64,000 nt of DNA from Streptomyces sp. LUP30 (GCF_001746365.1 NZ_MJAJ01000013.1:39056-103055); one strand, 5' to 3'; shown: positions 27,891-36,548, counted from the first letter of the stretch. The notes: a model not told the origin generated them from the letters alone. Made by a program: numbers and translations.

Positions 27891-27951
27891 CTACGCCGGC
27901 ATTACCCGGTAACAGGTTCGGCGGTCGACGCAGCGGCTACCGCCTGCCGAC

Positions 27952-27965
27952 GTTTCATGTGAAAC
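27952..27965. promoter_or_regulatory. parS-like site inside the TPP riboswitch
   Basis: GTTTCATGTGAAAC, one change from the parS consensus, within the variable stem of the thiC riboswitch. Confidence 0.7.
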
Positions 27966-27984
27966 ATCACTCGACATGAGAGAC

Positions 27985-27998
27985 GTTCCACGTGAAAC
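27985..27998. promoter_or_regulatory. parS-like site inside the TPP riboswitch
   Basis: GTTCCACGTGAAAC, one change from the parS consensus, 19 bp from the previous site and within the same riboswitch insert. Confidence 0.72.
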
Positions 27999-28131
27999 AT
28001 CGCGAAGACGGAGGTCAGCGTCCTCTCAGCCCGGTGCTCCGAGCTCCCGCGTGTGCAAAAGTGCCTCCACGCTAGCGTCAACTCGGGCGCGGTGAACAGA
28101 GGGCCCCTGCCGTTCTTGCGATGATCGGTCG

Positions 28132-30201
28132 GTGACCACGACACCCCCGCCCCCGCTCCCGCCCGAGCCGCCCCGTCGGCCGGGTGTCGGAAACGGCCCC
28201 GTCAACAGCCCCGGTGGCGTCTCCGGGAGTGGTCCAGGAGACGCTCGCGACTTCGGCGGCGGTGGTCACGTGCACGGGCGTCCTCACCATCCCGGGCAAG
28301 CCCAGGAACCAGGCTCCGGACAGGAGCCGGGGTATGCAGGGGGACTGGGAGGCCTGGCGCGCGGTGGCACGCCCAGCGGTCAGGGGCCCGGCCAGGGCCC
28401 AGGCCGGGGCACGGGCCCTGGCCCCGGTCAGGGACGCGGGCAGGGACGTGGGGACGGTTACGGGTACGGCTACGCCAGCAGCAGGGGCAACAGCGACTTC
28501 CAAGAGACCCAGCAGGGGCACGGGCACGGGCACGGATATGGTCCTGGCCCCGGAACCGGCCCCCACCCCGGCTCAGGTCCTGTCCCCGGCCCCGGCCCCG
28601 GCCCTCAGGGCGGCCACAGGATGGGTTCCGGCGGCCATGGACCGGGCTCAGGAGACGGGTATGGGACCGGGGCCGGTGGCGAACATGAGACCGGCCACGT
28701 CGGTGGACACCAGCCCGGCCACGGCAAGGCGCACGGTCACGGCGAGGAACACGGCCACGGCGACGTGCATCAGGCCGGCCAGGGCGAGGGACAGAGACGC
28801 GGTCATGACGAGGGGCACGGGCATTCTCACGGTCACAGCCACAGTCATGGTCCGGCCGCCCCTGTCTCCCGGCACCTGCGCAAGGTCATCGCCGCCATCC
28901 TCATCCCATTCGGCGTCGCGGTCCTGGTCGGGCTCGTGGTGCTGTGGCCAGGCGGCGCCCCGGCGCACGAACGCACCGGGGTCGGCTTCGACCGGCAGAC
29001 CCAGCAGGCCACGGTCGCCAAAGTCGTGAGCGTGAGCTGTGCTTCGGTGAACGCCTCGGGCCAGACTCCGACGGGCGACACCTCCACGGCAGCGGGCTCC
29101 TCGGCGCAGCAACAGGCGAAGGGCACGTGCAAGAGGGCCACGATCCGGGTGGACACCGGTGACGACAAGGGCCGTACGTTCACCGAGATCATCCAGCCGG
29201 ACCAGAGCCGGCAACTGGACCAGGGCGAGAAGGTCGTGGTCGCCTACGAGCCCTCCGCACCGAAGGATCTGCAGTACTCGGTCGCCGATGTGAACCGCCG
29301 CATCCCCATGTCCGTCCTGGCCGGCATCTTCGCGGTCGCCGTCGTGGTCGTCGGGCGACTTCGGGGCGTGATGGCGCTGGTCGCACTGGCCATCAGTTTC
29401 CTGGTGCTGAACTTCTTCGTGCTGCCCGCGATCCTGCAGGGCTCGAACCCGCTGGTCGTCGCGGTGGTGGGGTCCAGCGCCATCATGCTGATCGCGCTCT
29501 ACCTGTGTCATGGTCTGTCGGCCCGCACCTCCGTCGCGGTGCTCGGCACGCTCGTCTCACTGCTGCTCATCGGCATCCTCGGCTCGGTCTTCATCGACTG
29601 GGCGGTGTTGACCGGCAACACGGACGACAACACGGGCCTGATCCACGGCCTGTACCCGTCGATCGACATGAGCGGCCTGCTGCTCGCCGGCATCATCATC
29701 GGCTCGCTCGGCGTCCTCGACGACGTGACGGTCACCCAGACGTCAGCGGTCTGGGAGCTGCACGAGGCCAACCCGTCGATGGGCCGGCGAGGGCTCTACC
29801 GGGCCGGTATCCGAATCGGCCGTGACCACATCGCCTCGGTGGTCAACACGCTTGTCCTCGCCTACGCCGGCGCCGCCCTGCCGCTGTTGCTGCTCTTCTC
29901 GATCGCCCAGAGCAGCGTGGGCGCCGTCGCCAACAGTGAGTTGGTGGCGGAGGAGATCGTGCGCACGCTGGTGGGCTCGATCGGTCTGGTGGCCTCCGTG
30001 CCGGTCACGACGCTCCTGGCCGCCCTCGTGGTCTCCGCCGACCGTCCCGGAACCGGCTCGGCGGCGGTGCCGGTTCCGGCTGCGACTCCGGCGGCTGCGG
30101 CTGTGGCTGCGGTGGGCTTGACGGGGTCGGCGGCTTCGGCGGGAGCGACGTCGGATCCCGCTCCGGCCCGGGGTGGCCGGGGCAGGCGCCGCAAGCGCTG
30201 A
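28132..30201 (+). CDS. YibE/F-like membrane protein with long His/Gly-rich N-terminus
   Basis: 689 residues. The first 240 or so are low-complexity: Gly, Pro and Gln in repeats, then His-Gly and His-Ser strings just before the first membrane helix. Next come one helix (VIAAILIPFGVAVLVGLVVLW), an extracytoplasmic domain of about 110 residues with two Cys, and about seven more helices of the YibE/F type (GLLLAGIIIGSLGVLDDVTVTQ). It ends in a basic tail. The family is of unknown function. The His strings could bind Zn, Ni or Cu; this is inference. GTG 28132 has no Shine-Dalgarno, so the exact start is uncertain. Divergent from thiC. Confidence 0.85.
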   Translation: MTTTPPPPLPPEPPRRPGVGNGPVNSPGGVSGSGPGDARDFGGGGHVHGRPHHPGQAQEPGSGQEPGYAGGLGGLARGGTPSGQGPGQGPGRGTGPGPGQGRGQGRGDGYGYGYASSRGNSDFQETQQGHGHGHGYGPGPGTGPHPGSGPVPGPGPGPQGGHRMGSGGHGPGSGDGYGTGAGGEHETGHVGGHQPGHGKAHGHGEEHGHGDVHQAGQGEGQRRGHDEGHGHSHGHSHSHGPAAPVSRHLRKVIAAILIPFGVAVLVGLVVLWPGGAPAHERTGVGFDRQTQQATVAKVVSVSCASVNASGQTPTGDTSTAAGSSAQQQAKGTCKRATIRVDTGDDKGRTFTEIIQPDQSRQLDQGEKVVVAYEPSAPKDLQYSVADVNRRIPMSVLAGIFAVAVVVVGRLRGVMALVALAISFLVLNFFVLPAILQGSNPLVVAVVGSSAIMLIALYLCHGLSARTSVAVLGTLVSLLLIGILGSVFIDWAVLTGNTDDNTGLIHGLYPSIDMSGLLLAGIIIGSLGVLDDVTVTQTSAVWELHEANPSMGRRGLYRAGIRIGRDHIASVVNTLVLAYAGAALPLLLLFSIAQSSVGAVANSELVAEEIVRTLVGSIGLVASVPVTTLLAALVVSADRPGTGSAAVPVPAATPAAAAVAAVGLTGSAASAGATSDPAPARGGRGRRRKR

Positions 30202-30213
30202 CCTGTCCGCACC

Positions 30214-30242
30214 GCGCCCGGCCCCCAGTGGGAGCCGGGCGC
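30214..30242 (+). terminator. Hairpin after YibE/F gene
   Basis: GCGCCCGGC pairs exactly with GCCGGGCGC around an 11-nt loop, 12 bp after the stop. Confidence 0.7.
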
Positions 30243-30375
30243 ACGCCCAACCGTTCTGCTCCGTCGAGCGGTCCAGCGGGCCGATGGACGGATGGGCAGA
30301 TGAACCGATGAAGAAGCGTCCCTGCGTATCCGCACCCCGTGACGAAGCGTTCCGCCACCGCTCGCTGCCGCCCCG

Positions 30376-30822
30376 TCAGCCCGCGCTCTGCTCCTCCGCG
30401 AGGATGCGGTCGAGTGCCTCGTCGAGATGCGCGTCGAAGTCGGCGAGCGCACCCTCCTGGCCCAGAGGCACCAGCTTGTCGGTGCGATCGAGGAACGCCA
30501 CCAAAGGGGCCGCAGATGAGCGGAACACGGCCTGGTCCCCACAGACCTGAAGCCGGATCAGGACCTCTCCGAGCACGTCCGGTTCGACGGGCGAGACGCG
30601 GACGTCGCCCTCACCGCACGGCCTGCCCACTCCATCGATGAGCAACTCTCGACCGAAGGCCCAGGTCACCGGGGCGTCACCGGGCAAGTGGAAGGTGAGT
30701 CGCACCGCGTAGGGATCGCACGACTCGTAAACCAGCTCCACCGGGATGCGGAACGAGAGCTCCTCGGAGACGAGGAAGCTCATCATGACCTCTGCCTGTA
30801 CTGCCTGCACGGACTCGCGCAT
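30376..30822 (-). CDS. ssgA: Sporulation and cell division protein SsgA
   Basis: 148 residues. The start MRESVQAVQAEVMMSF and the motifs DPYAVRLTFHLPGDAPVTWAFGRELL and PLVAFLDRTDKLVPLGQE identify an SsgA-like protein; the closeness to SsgA rather than SsgB-G and the adjacent ssgR support the name. SsgA localises with SsgB to future septum sites and stimulates sporulation septation in aerial hyphae. GGGG lies about eight bases before the ATG. It is transcribed from its own 100-bp upstream region after ssgR, which encodes its activator in S. coelicolor (established for that species). Confidence 0.9.
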   Translation of the reverse strand: MRESVQAVQAEVMMSFLVSEELSFRIPVELVYESCDPYAVRLTFHLPGDAPVTWAFGRELLIDGVGRPCGEGDVRVSPVEPDVLGEVLIRLQVCGDQAVFRSSAAPLVAFLDRTDKLVPLGQEGALADFDAHLDEALDRILAEEQSAG

Positions 30823-30922
30823 CGCCTAACCCCGTCATTTGCCGTCGATTGGCCGGGAATGAACCTTCTGACACTGCAGGCATCTTGCTGAACGTACACA
30901 ACAGATCACAAGGAGTGAGTTT

Positions 30923-31795
30923 TCAGATACTGATAGAGATCGCGAGGGACCCCAGCAGTCGTCCGACCTCGTACTGCAGTTGCCGGGCCGCGGCATGCAG
31001 CCGGTCGGCGTGGTGGGCTGGCAGCGACATCGCCATCGTCGCCGCCGTGGTGCCCACGGTGATCGGAATGGCGGCGCATACAGTGCCCAGTGCGTACTCC
31101 TGTCGTTCGACGACCGGTTCCATGCGCGGCATCCGCTCCAGGCGCCGCAACAGAGTGTGGTTGTCACGCACGGTGTACGGGGTGATCGACCGCGCCGGGT
31201 AGCGTCCCAGGTGATCCCGTCGGGCGTCCTCATCCAGTTGGGAGAGCAGGCACTGGCCGATGGCGTGTGCGTGTCCCGTCTCGCGGAAGTCGGCCCATTC
31301 CTCCACCGCCGGGTTGCCCGGGGTGTCGGAGACGCACATGATCTCGATCTCGCCGTCCCGGTACTGCGCGTAGTACACGGGGACACCGATCGAATCGCGC
31401 CACTGGGCAAGAGTGTCGGCGACAGTGCTGCGACGTTTCTGCGCCGCTCCGCTGCTGCCGAGGCGTTCGGCGGCCTCACCGAGGAAGAACAGCCCCTTGT
31501 CCCGGCGCAGGTAGCCCTCGTGCACGAGGGTGCGCAACAGGTGATAGGCCGTGGGCAGGGCGAGACCGGTCTCGCGGGCCAGCTGCTTCGCCGGGGCTCC
31601 GAACTCGTGCTCGGCGACGGTTTCCAGCAGTCGCATGGCGCGCTGCACGGAGCCGATCAGGGTGGTCGCCGGGTGCGGTTGCTCAGGGACGGCCGGGTTC
31701 GGCGGCCGCTGGAGCGGTGGTGCAAGGGAACGTGGCGGGGTGGGGGGTGCGTATGGTTCTGCGGTTGCGGTGTCGACCGTGGGCAAGGGGGGCAC
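30923..31795 (-). CDS. ssgR: IclR-family regulator SsgR
   Basis: 290 residues. An IclR winged helix covers about 48-110 (AMRLLETVAEHEFGAPAKQLARETGLALPTAYHLLRTLVHEGYL), followed by the IclR effector domain (MCVSDTPGNPAVEEWADF, GHAHAIGQCLLSQL). Its place upstream of ssgA on the same strand matches ssgR, the direct activator of ssgA. The first 45 residues are Pro-rich and poorly conserved in character; GTG 31795 has no ideal Shine-Dalgarno, and GTG 31690 would give a length closer to known SsgR (about 240). Ligand unknown. Confidence 0.85.
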   Translation of the reverse strand: MPPLPTVDTATAEPYAPPTPPRSLAPPLQRPPNPAVPEQPHPATTLIGSVQRAMRLLETVAEHEFGAPAKQLARETGLALPTAYHLLRTLVHEGYLRRDKGLFFLGEAAERLGSSGAAQKRRSTVADTLAQWRDSIGVPVYYAQYRDGEIEIMCVSDTPGNPAVEEWADFRETGHAHAIGQCLLSQLDEDARRDHLGRYPARSITPYTVRDNHTLLRRLERMPRMEPVVERQEYALGTVCAAIPITVGTTAATMAMSLPAHHADRLHAAARQLQYEVGRLLGSLAISISI

Positions 31796-31891
31796 TCCCG
31801 AAGCGCGAGGGGGCGGTCCGTGCGGGGGAACACGGGAGGGGGCGTACGCCGCTCGCGGGGCGTCGTCCCCGCGTCGAGTTCCGGACTTTAA

Positions 31892-31973
31892 CCGTCTGCC
31901 ACCGCTTGCAGACGGGCTGCGGGAAAACTTCCCCCGGGCGAGGGAACCGGTGATTCCTGTTACCGATCACCGG
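31892..31973. promoter_or_regulatory. Two inverted repeats upstream of ssgR
   Basis: CCGTCTGC (31892-31899) and GCAGACGG (31908-31915) form an 8-bp arm pair with an 8-bp spacer, about 100 bp before the ssgR start. ACCGGTGAT (31946-31954) and ATCACCGGT (31966-31974) form a 9-bp pair with an 11-bp spacer and could be an operator or the terminator of the gene ending at 32004. Confidence 0.5.
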
Positions 31974-32003
31974 TCTTCGGCGCCGCCCACCGACCGCCGC
32001 TCG

Positions 32004-32216
32004 TCACCACTCGCTGCGCGACGACGAACTCGACGTGAACTTCCGTACGACGTAGACCAGTCCACCGACCAGCGCCACGAAGACCAGCAGCTTGAAGAGC
32101 AGGCCGATCACGAAGCCGACGACGCTGGCTATCAGCCCGCCGAACACGACCAGCGCGATGACCGGCACCGCGACCCACTTCACCCACCACGGCAGTCCAG
32201 CGAAGATCTCTTGCAT
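32004..32216 (-). CDS. Small membrane protein, DUF5326 type
   Basis: 70 residues starting MQEIFAGLPWWVKWVAVP with two hydrophobic segments and a short tail VRKFTSSSSSRSEW. The Trp-rich start and Ser-rich end fit the streptomycete DUF5326 family as I recall it. Function unknown. ATG 32216 has GAGGACGAGGGCG upstream; the frame remains open 19 codons further but that part is Arg-rich and lacks family character. Upstream of ssgR on the same strand. Confidence 0.8.
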   Translation of the reverse strand: MQEIFAGLPWWVKWVAVPVIALVVFGGLIASVVGFVIGLLFKLLVFVALVGGLVYVVRKFTSSSSSRSEW

Positions 32217-32398
32217 CGCCCTCGTCCTCATCCTCTTCGATCGACTTCCGGCGCTCCTGTCGCGCCGGATCATTTCGATGTCCTGCGTCGATGCTAGGTC
32301 GGAAGAGGGTCCTGACGGGGGCCTCGCACCCCTTGTCCTCCCCTGATCGAACCCTTAGGGAACCCCGAGGGCGCGGGTCCGCAACCAGGCGGAGAAGC

Positions 32399-32716
32399 TC
32401 AGCTCTCGGGTGGCGAGAACACCACCAGGACCCGAAGATCCTCGCTGATGTGATGGAACTTGTGGGCCACTCCGGCCGGGACGTACACCACGCTCCCGCG
32501 GGCCACCTGTGTGGTCTCCAGGCCGACGGTGATCGAGGCCCGTCCACTCGCCACGAAGTACACCTCGTCCTGGTTGTGCGGGTTCTGTGGATCATGGGTG
32601 CCGGCGTCGAGCGCGTACAGGCCGACCGACATGTTCCGCTCACGCAGAAACTGCAGGTAAGCACCGTCGTTGGCGGCTCGTTCCGCCTCCAGTTCATCCA
32701 ACCGAAATGCCTTCAT
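32399..32716 (-). CDS. Cupin-domain protein
   Basis: 105 residues forming one cupin barrel. Metal-binding motif 1 appears as PHNQDEVYFVASGRASITVG (His, Glu) and motif 2 as PAGVAHKFHHI (His). Single-domain cupins of this size bind a metal and act in varied small-molecule chemistry; the substrate is unknown. AAGG lies before the ATG. Divergent from the holin-like gene with a 58-bp gap holding both promoters. Confidence 0.85.
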   Translation of the reverse strand: MKAFRLDELEAERAANDGAYLQFLRERNMSVGLYALDAGTHDPQNPHNQDEVYFVASGRASITVGLETTQVARGSVVYVPAGVAHKFHHISEDLRVLVVFSPPES

Positions 32717-32774
32717 CGACCTTGTCCGCTCTCGTCCGGTGCTCGTTGGCGATCTCTCTGCCACGATCAGACAC

Positions 32775-33152
32775 ATGAAGAATTTCGTAGTCAAGACGAT
32801 CGCCAACGCAGGCGCCCTGGCGGTCGCTGTCTGGCTGCTCGACAAGATCACTCTGACCGGTGACAGCACGGGCAAGAAGATCGGCACCCTCCTCGTCGTC
32901 GCACTGCTCTTCGGCCTGGTGAACTTCCTGGTCAAGCCCCTCGTCAAGGTGCTGACCTTCCCCCTGTTCATCCTCACGCTCGGCCTGATCACACTGGTGG
33001 TCAACGCCCTTATGCTGCTGCTCACTTCTTGGCTGGCCGACAAGCTCGACGTGAGTTTCCATGTGGAGGGCTTCTGGACCGCCGTCCTCGGGGGCCTGAT
33101 CATCTCCGTCGTCTCCTGGGCGCTCAACATAGTGCTGCCGGACGAGGACTGA
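32775..33152 (+). CDS. Phage holin family 4 / DUF360-type membrane protein
   Basis: 125 residues with four hydrophobic segments. The motifs LFGLVNFLVKPLVKVLTFPLFILTLGL and ALMLLLTSWLADKL are typical of the phage_holin_4_2 (DUF360) family, which despite its name is chromosomal and of unknown function. It starts 58 bp from the divergent cupin gene and ends 7 bp before the tyrosine phosphatase gene, with which it is probably cotranscribed. Confidence 0.85.
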   Translation: MKNFVVKTIANAGALAVAVWLLDKITLTGDSTGKKIGTLLVVALLFGLVNFLVKPLVKVLTFPLFILTLGLITLVVNALMLLLTSWLADKLDVSFHVEGFWTAVLGGLIISVVSWALNIVLPDED

Positions 33153-33159
33153 GCCCGCG

Positions 33160-33651
33160 ATGACCTACCGTGTCTGTTTCGTCTGCACCGGCAACATCTG
33201 CCGCTCGCCGATCGCCGAGTCGGTCTTTCGCGCGCGGGTGGAGGGCGCCGGTCTCGACGGGCTCGTCGAGGTCGACAGCGCGGGCACGGGCGACTGGCAC
33301 GAGGGCGAGAACGCCGACCCGCGTGCTCGGTCCGTCCTGGAGGAGCACGGCTATGTGCTCGACCACACGGCCCGGCGCTTCGAGTCGTCCTGGTTCGCCC
33401 GCCTCGACCTGGTGATCGCCCTCGACTCCGGTCATCTCAAGGCGCTGCGCCGTCTCGCACCCACTGCGGAGGACGCGGCGAAGGTACGTCTGCTGCGTTC
33501 CTACGCGCCCGCGGCGGATGACGACCTCGACGTCCCCGACCCTTACTACGGGGGCCGCGACGGCTTCGAGGAGTGCCTTGAGATGGTGGAGGAGGCGAGC
33601 GCCGGTCTGCTCGCCGCCGTGCGTGAGGACGTGGAAGGACAGATGGCATGA
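33160..33651 (+). CDS. ptpA: Low-molecular-weight protein tyrosine phosphatase
   Basis: 163 residues. The active-site loop is C9-TGNIC-R15-S near the N-terminus and the general acid Asp lies in DVPDPYYGG. This is the complete LMW-PTPase signature. In S. coelicolor PtpA influences secondary metabolism; the name here rests on family and position. The stop codon overlaps the start of the next gene in ATGA, so the two are translationally coupled. Cytosolic; substrates unknown. Confidence 0.9.
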   Translation: MTYRVCFVCTGNICRSPIAESVFRARVEGAGLDGLVEVDSAGTGDWHEGENADPRARSVLEEHGYVLDHTARRFESSWFARLDLVIALDSGHLKALRRLAPTAEDAAKVRLLRSYAPAADDDLDVPDPYYGGRDGFEECLEMVEEASAGLLAAVREDVEGQMA

Positions 33652-34805
33652 GCGGTACCGCTACGAACGAGGGGATCTCCCCGGATTCCGGCGACGGCAC
33701 GCGTGCGGTGCGTGCCGGACTGCCCGAGCCCGTGAAGTACGAGCCCACCCTTCCCGGCCCGGTGTTCGCGGCGCACTTCCACCTGCCGGGAGAGCCCACG
33801 GGCCCCTACACCTACGGCCGGGACGAGAATCCGACCTGGACGCATCTGGAGCACGCCATCGGCGAGCTGGAGGCACCGGGGCAGGACGGTGTCGAGACAC
33901 TCGTCTTCGCCTCCGGCATGGCCGCGATCTCGTCGGTGCTCTTCTCGCAGCTGCGCGCCGGGGACGCGGTCGTGCTGCCCGGCGACGGCTACCAGGCGCT
34001 GCCACTGGCCCGCGCCCAGCTGGAGGCGTACGGCATCGAGGTGCGCACCGCGCCGACCGCTTCGGACGCCCAGATCGAGGTGCTCGACGGCGCGAAGCTG
34101 CTGTTGATCGAGTCCCCCTCGAACCCGGGGCTCGACGTGTGCGACATCCGCAAGCTCGCCGAGGCGGCACACGCGCGTGGCGCGCTGGTGGCCGTGGACA
34201 ACACGCTCGCCACTCCGCTCGGGCAACGGCCGCTGGCGCTCGGCGCCGACTTCTCGGTGGCCAGTGGCACCAAGCAGCTCACCGGTCACGGTGACATCCT
34301 CCTCGGCTACGTCACCGGGCGAACCGGCGAACCGATGACGTCCGTACGGCGTTGGCGCAAGATCGTCGGGGCGATCCCCGGGCCCATGGAAGCCTGGCTC
34401 GCACATCGCTCGATCGCCACCCTTCAGATGCGCGTCGACCGGCAGAACGCGACGGCCCTGGCTGTCGCCGAGGCGCTGCGGGGGAGGCCCGAGGTGAGTG
34501 GTCTGCGGTATCCGGGACTGCCCGACGACCCCTCCCACAAGGTCGCCTCGCTGCAGATGCGGCGTTACGGGTGCGTGGTGTCCTTCACGCTCGCCACCCG
34601 CGTGCGGGCCGAGCGGTTCCTGGATGCTCTGCGACTCGTGGACGAGGCGACGAGCTTCGGCGGGGTGCGCTCCACCGCGGAACGGCGCGGACGCTGGGGC
34701 GGGGACGCCGTGCCGGAGGGATTCGTTCGGCTGTCCGTCGGCGCCGAGGATCCCGAGGACCTCGTGGCGGACGTGCTGCGTGCGCTGGAGGAATCGGAGC
34801 GATGA
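33648..34805 (+). CDS. Cystathionine gamma-lyase (Cys/Met metabolism PLP enzyme)
   Basis: 385 residues, fold-type I. The PLP lysine is K209 in ASGTKQLTGHGD. Other family marks are YTYGRDENPTWTHLE near the start, FASGMAAISSVL near 88 and ESPSNPGLDVCDI near 160. Substrate-binding residues typical of cystathionine gamma-synthase/lyase are present, but the sequence cannot firmly separate lyase, synthase or methionine gamma-lyase. Its ATG overlaps the ptpA stop. A strong terminator follows 43 bp after the stop. Confidence 0.87.
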   Translation: MSGTATNEGISPDSGDGTRAVRAGLPEPVKYEPTLPGPVFAAHFHLPGEPTGPYTYGRDENPTWTHLEHAIGELEAPGQDGVETLVFASGMAAISSVLFSQLRAGDAVVLPGDGYQALPLARAQLEAYGIEVRTAPTASDAQIEVLDGAKLLLIESPSNPGLDVCDIRKLAEAAHARGALVAVDNTLATPLGQRPLALGADFSVASGTKQLTGHGDILLGYVTGRTGEPMTSVRRWRKIVGAIPGPMEAWLAHRSIATLQMRVDRQNATALAVAEALRGRPEVSGLRYPGLPDDPSHKVASLQMRRYGCVVSFTLATRVRAERFLDALRLVDEATSFGGVRSTAERRGRWGGDAVPEGFVRLSVGAEDPEDLVADVLRALEESER

Positions 34806-34847
34806 CCGGCTCACGGACGTCCGGCCCGGATCCCCGTCGTGCGCAAC

Positions 34848-34886
34848 GGACGGTCCGAGCCTCCCCCCTCGTGGCTCGGACCGTCC
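34848..34886 (+). terminator. Strong terminator after cystathionine lyase gene
   Basis: GGACGGTCCGAGCC pairs exactly with GGCTCGGACCGTCC (14 bp), 11-nt pyrimidine-rich loop. No U tract. Confidence 0.82.
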
Positions 34887-35033
34887 GCGGTTCTGCGCGC
34901 GAAGAACCGCGCCCACAAGGCTAGTTGACTCTGTGTCAGTGTCCAATCACGGTAGCGACAGGGACCTATCGACTTATTTATAGTTGGGCTTTGTCCGAAA
35001 GCCCGACGGAAGGCGGGAGGAGGAGAGCGCTCC

Positions 35034-35939
35034 ATGGATCTGGCCTTGCTGCGCACCTTTGTGACCGTGCACCGGGCCGGCTCCTTCACCCGCGCCGCCG
35101 CGTTGCTGGGCCTGTCCCAGCCGGCCGTCACCTCCCAGATACGCACGCTGGAGCGCCAGCTGGGCCGCCCCCTGTTCCTGCGGCAGGCCCGCGGTGTCAC
35201 ACCGACGAGCATCGGGAACGAACTCGCCCACAAAGCCGCTCCTCATCTCGACGCCCTCGTGGAGATCGCCGAAACCGGCCTCGAGGACGAGTCCGTCGTG
35301 CGGACGTTGCACCTCGCCGGTCCTCCTGAGTTCACCGCCGAGCGAGCCCTTCCGGCGCTCACCGAGCTGTCCGGCGACAACGGTCAGGGGTTCGCCCTGC
35401 GCGCCTCTTTCGGTAACGCCGAGGAGGTTCTGGAGGGCCTGGCCTCAGGCCACCATGACCTGGCCATCAGCACGGTCCGACCCCGTGGGGCGCTGCTCAC
35501 GGCCACACCCCTGTGCGACGAGGAGCACGTGCTGGTCGCGGGTTCTCCATGGGCCGAGCAGATCGACACCAGGAGGCTGCACCGCAAAGACGCGTCCGCG
35601 CTGGAGCATCTCCCCGTCGTCGAGGTGCACGAGTCGCTGCCCCTGGTCTCTCGCTACTGGGCCTCCGTCTTCGACTCCAGCCCCACCGCCTCAGGCACCG
35701 TCATCGTTCCCGATCTCCGGGCGGTCCTCGCCTGCGCCGCCGCGGGAGCGGGTTTGGCGGTCCTGCCGCGGTACCTGTGCGCCGCAGCTCTCGCGCGCGG
35801 CGAGGTCGTCGCGGTGTACGAGCCGGCGGTACCGCCACTGCGGACGTATGTCCTGGCAGTGCGCACCGGGACCCTGGCGATGCCGCATGTCGCGCGAGCG
35901 CACGACTGGCTGCTGGGCGCGGCCGCGGCGTGGTGCTGA
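35034..35939 (+). CDS. LysR family transcriptional regulator
   Basis: 301 residues. The LysR helix-turn-helix spans residues 1-60 (LALLRTFVTVHRAGSFTRAAALLGLSQPAVTSQIRTLERQLGRPLF), then the two-lobe effector domain. GGGAGGAGGAGAG precedes the ATG. A GGGCTTT/AAAGCCC hairpin (about 34987-35005) lies in the leader, and AT-rich TTATTTATAG before it may be a promoter. The gene is monocistronic, with the terminator of the upstream gene in front. Target and ligand unknown. Confidence 0.87.
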   Translation: MDLALLRTFVTVHRAGSFTRAAALLGLSQPAVTSQIRTLERQLGRPLFLRQARGVTPTSIGNELAHKAAPHLDALVEIAETGLEDESVVRTLHLAGPPEFTAERALPALTELSGDNGQGFALRASFGNAEEVLEGLASGHHDLAISTVRPRGALLTATPLCDEEHVLVAGSPWAEQIDTRRLHRKDASALEHLPVVEVHESLPLVSRYWASVFDSSPTASGTVIVPDLRAVLACAAAGAGLAVLPRYLCAAALARGEVVAVYEPAVPPLRTYVLAVRTGTLAMPHVARAHDWLLGAAAAWC

Positions 35940-35991
35940 CCCTGCAGACGTGGAAGTCACGGGGTGAGCTCGACCAGTGACCTTTCGCGAT

Positions 35992-36005
35992 GTTTCACGT
36001 GGAAC
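35992..36005. promoter_or_regulatory. parS-like site upstream of the NUDIX gene
   Basis: GTTTCACGTGGAAC, one change from consensus, 21 bp before the NUDIX start codon. Confidence 0.72.
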
Positions 36006-36026
36006 CAGCGGGGCCACATTTCTCCC

Positions 36027-36509
36027 ATGACCGTCCGACCCGTGGTCAAGCGCACCGCACGAGCCGTTCTCCTGGACGGCGACAACCTGATCCTGATCAA
36101 GCGCACCAAGCCTGGTGTCGATCCTTACTGGGTGACGCCCGGTGGCGGGGTCGAGCCGGACGACGCGACGGTCGTGGACGCACTGCACCGGGAGGTGTAC
36201 GAAGAGCTCGGTGCCAAGATCACGGATGTGGTGCCCTGCTTCGTCGACACCGTCGAGCACATCGGCGCGGACGGCGGTGCGACCGGCGTGAAAGTGCAGC
36301 ACTTCTTCGTCTGCCGTCTGGAGTCCATGGACCCGGCGCTGCGGCACGGCCCCGAGGTCGAGGAACCCGCCGGCGAGTACGAGATCGTGCGTGTGCCGTT
36401 CACCCGGGTCGGCATCGCCTCCGTCCACCTCGTACCGCTGTCCCTGCGGCACTATCTGGACGGCAACATCGAAGGCGTCCGGGCCATGCACGCCCCCGAC
36501 CTCGGCTGA
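36027..36509 (+). CDS. NUDIX hydrolase
   Basis: 160 residues. The Nudix box GX5EX7REUXEEXGU is complete as GGGVEPDDATVVDALHREVYEELG at about 38-61, with catalytic Glu residues intact. NUDIX enzymes cleave nucleoside diphosphates linked to another group; the substrate cannot be told. No clear Shine-Dalgarno, so the leader is short. A parS-like site overlaps the promoter region. A compact hairpin follows the stop, and the next gene converges from the other side. Confidence 0.85.
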   Translation: MTVRPVVKRTARAVLLDGDNLILIKRTKPGVDPYWVTPGGGVEPDDATVVDALHREVYEELGAKITDVVPCFVDTVEHIGADGGATGVKVQHFFVCRLESMDPALRHGPEVEEPAGEYEIVRVPFTRVGIASVHLVPLSLRHYLDGNIEGVRAMHAPDLG

Positions 36510-36512
36510 GGA

Positions 36513-36529
36513 CCCGGGCCTGGCCCGGG
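36513..36529. terminator. Compact hairpin between convergent genes
   Basis: CCCGGGC-CTG-GCCCGGG: 7-bp stem, 3-nt loop, three bases past the NUDIX stop in the 39-bp convergent gap. Confidence 0.65.
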
Positions 36530-36548
36530 CGCGTCCGGGACCCCCTCG

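Noticed and set aside
28184..29029. 281-codon frame overlapping the yibE/F gene on the same strand
   Set aside because: Shifted frame through repetitive DNA; the membrane-protein frame continues into conserved helices and this one does not.
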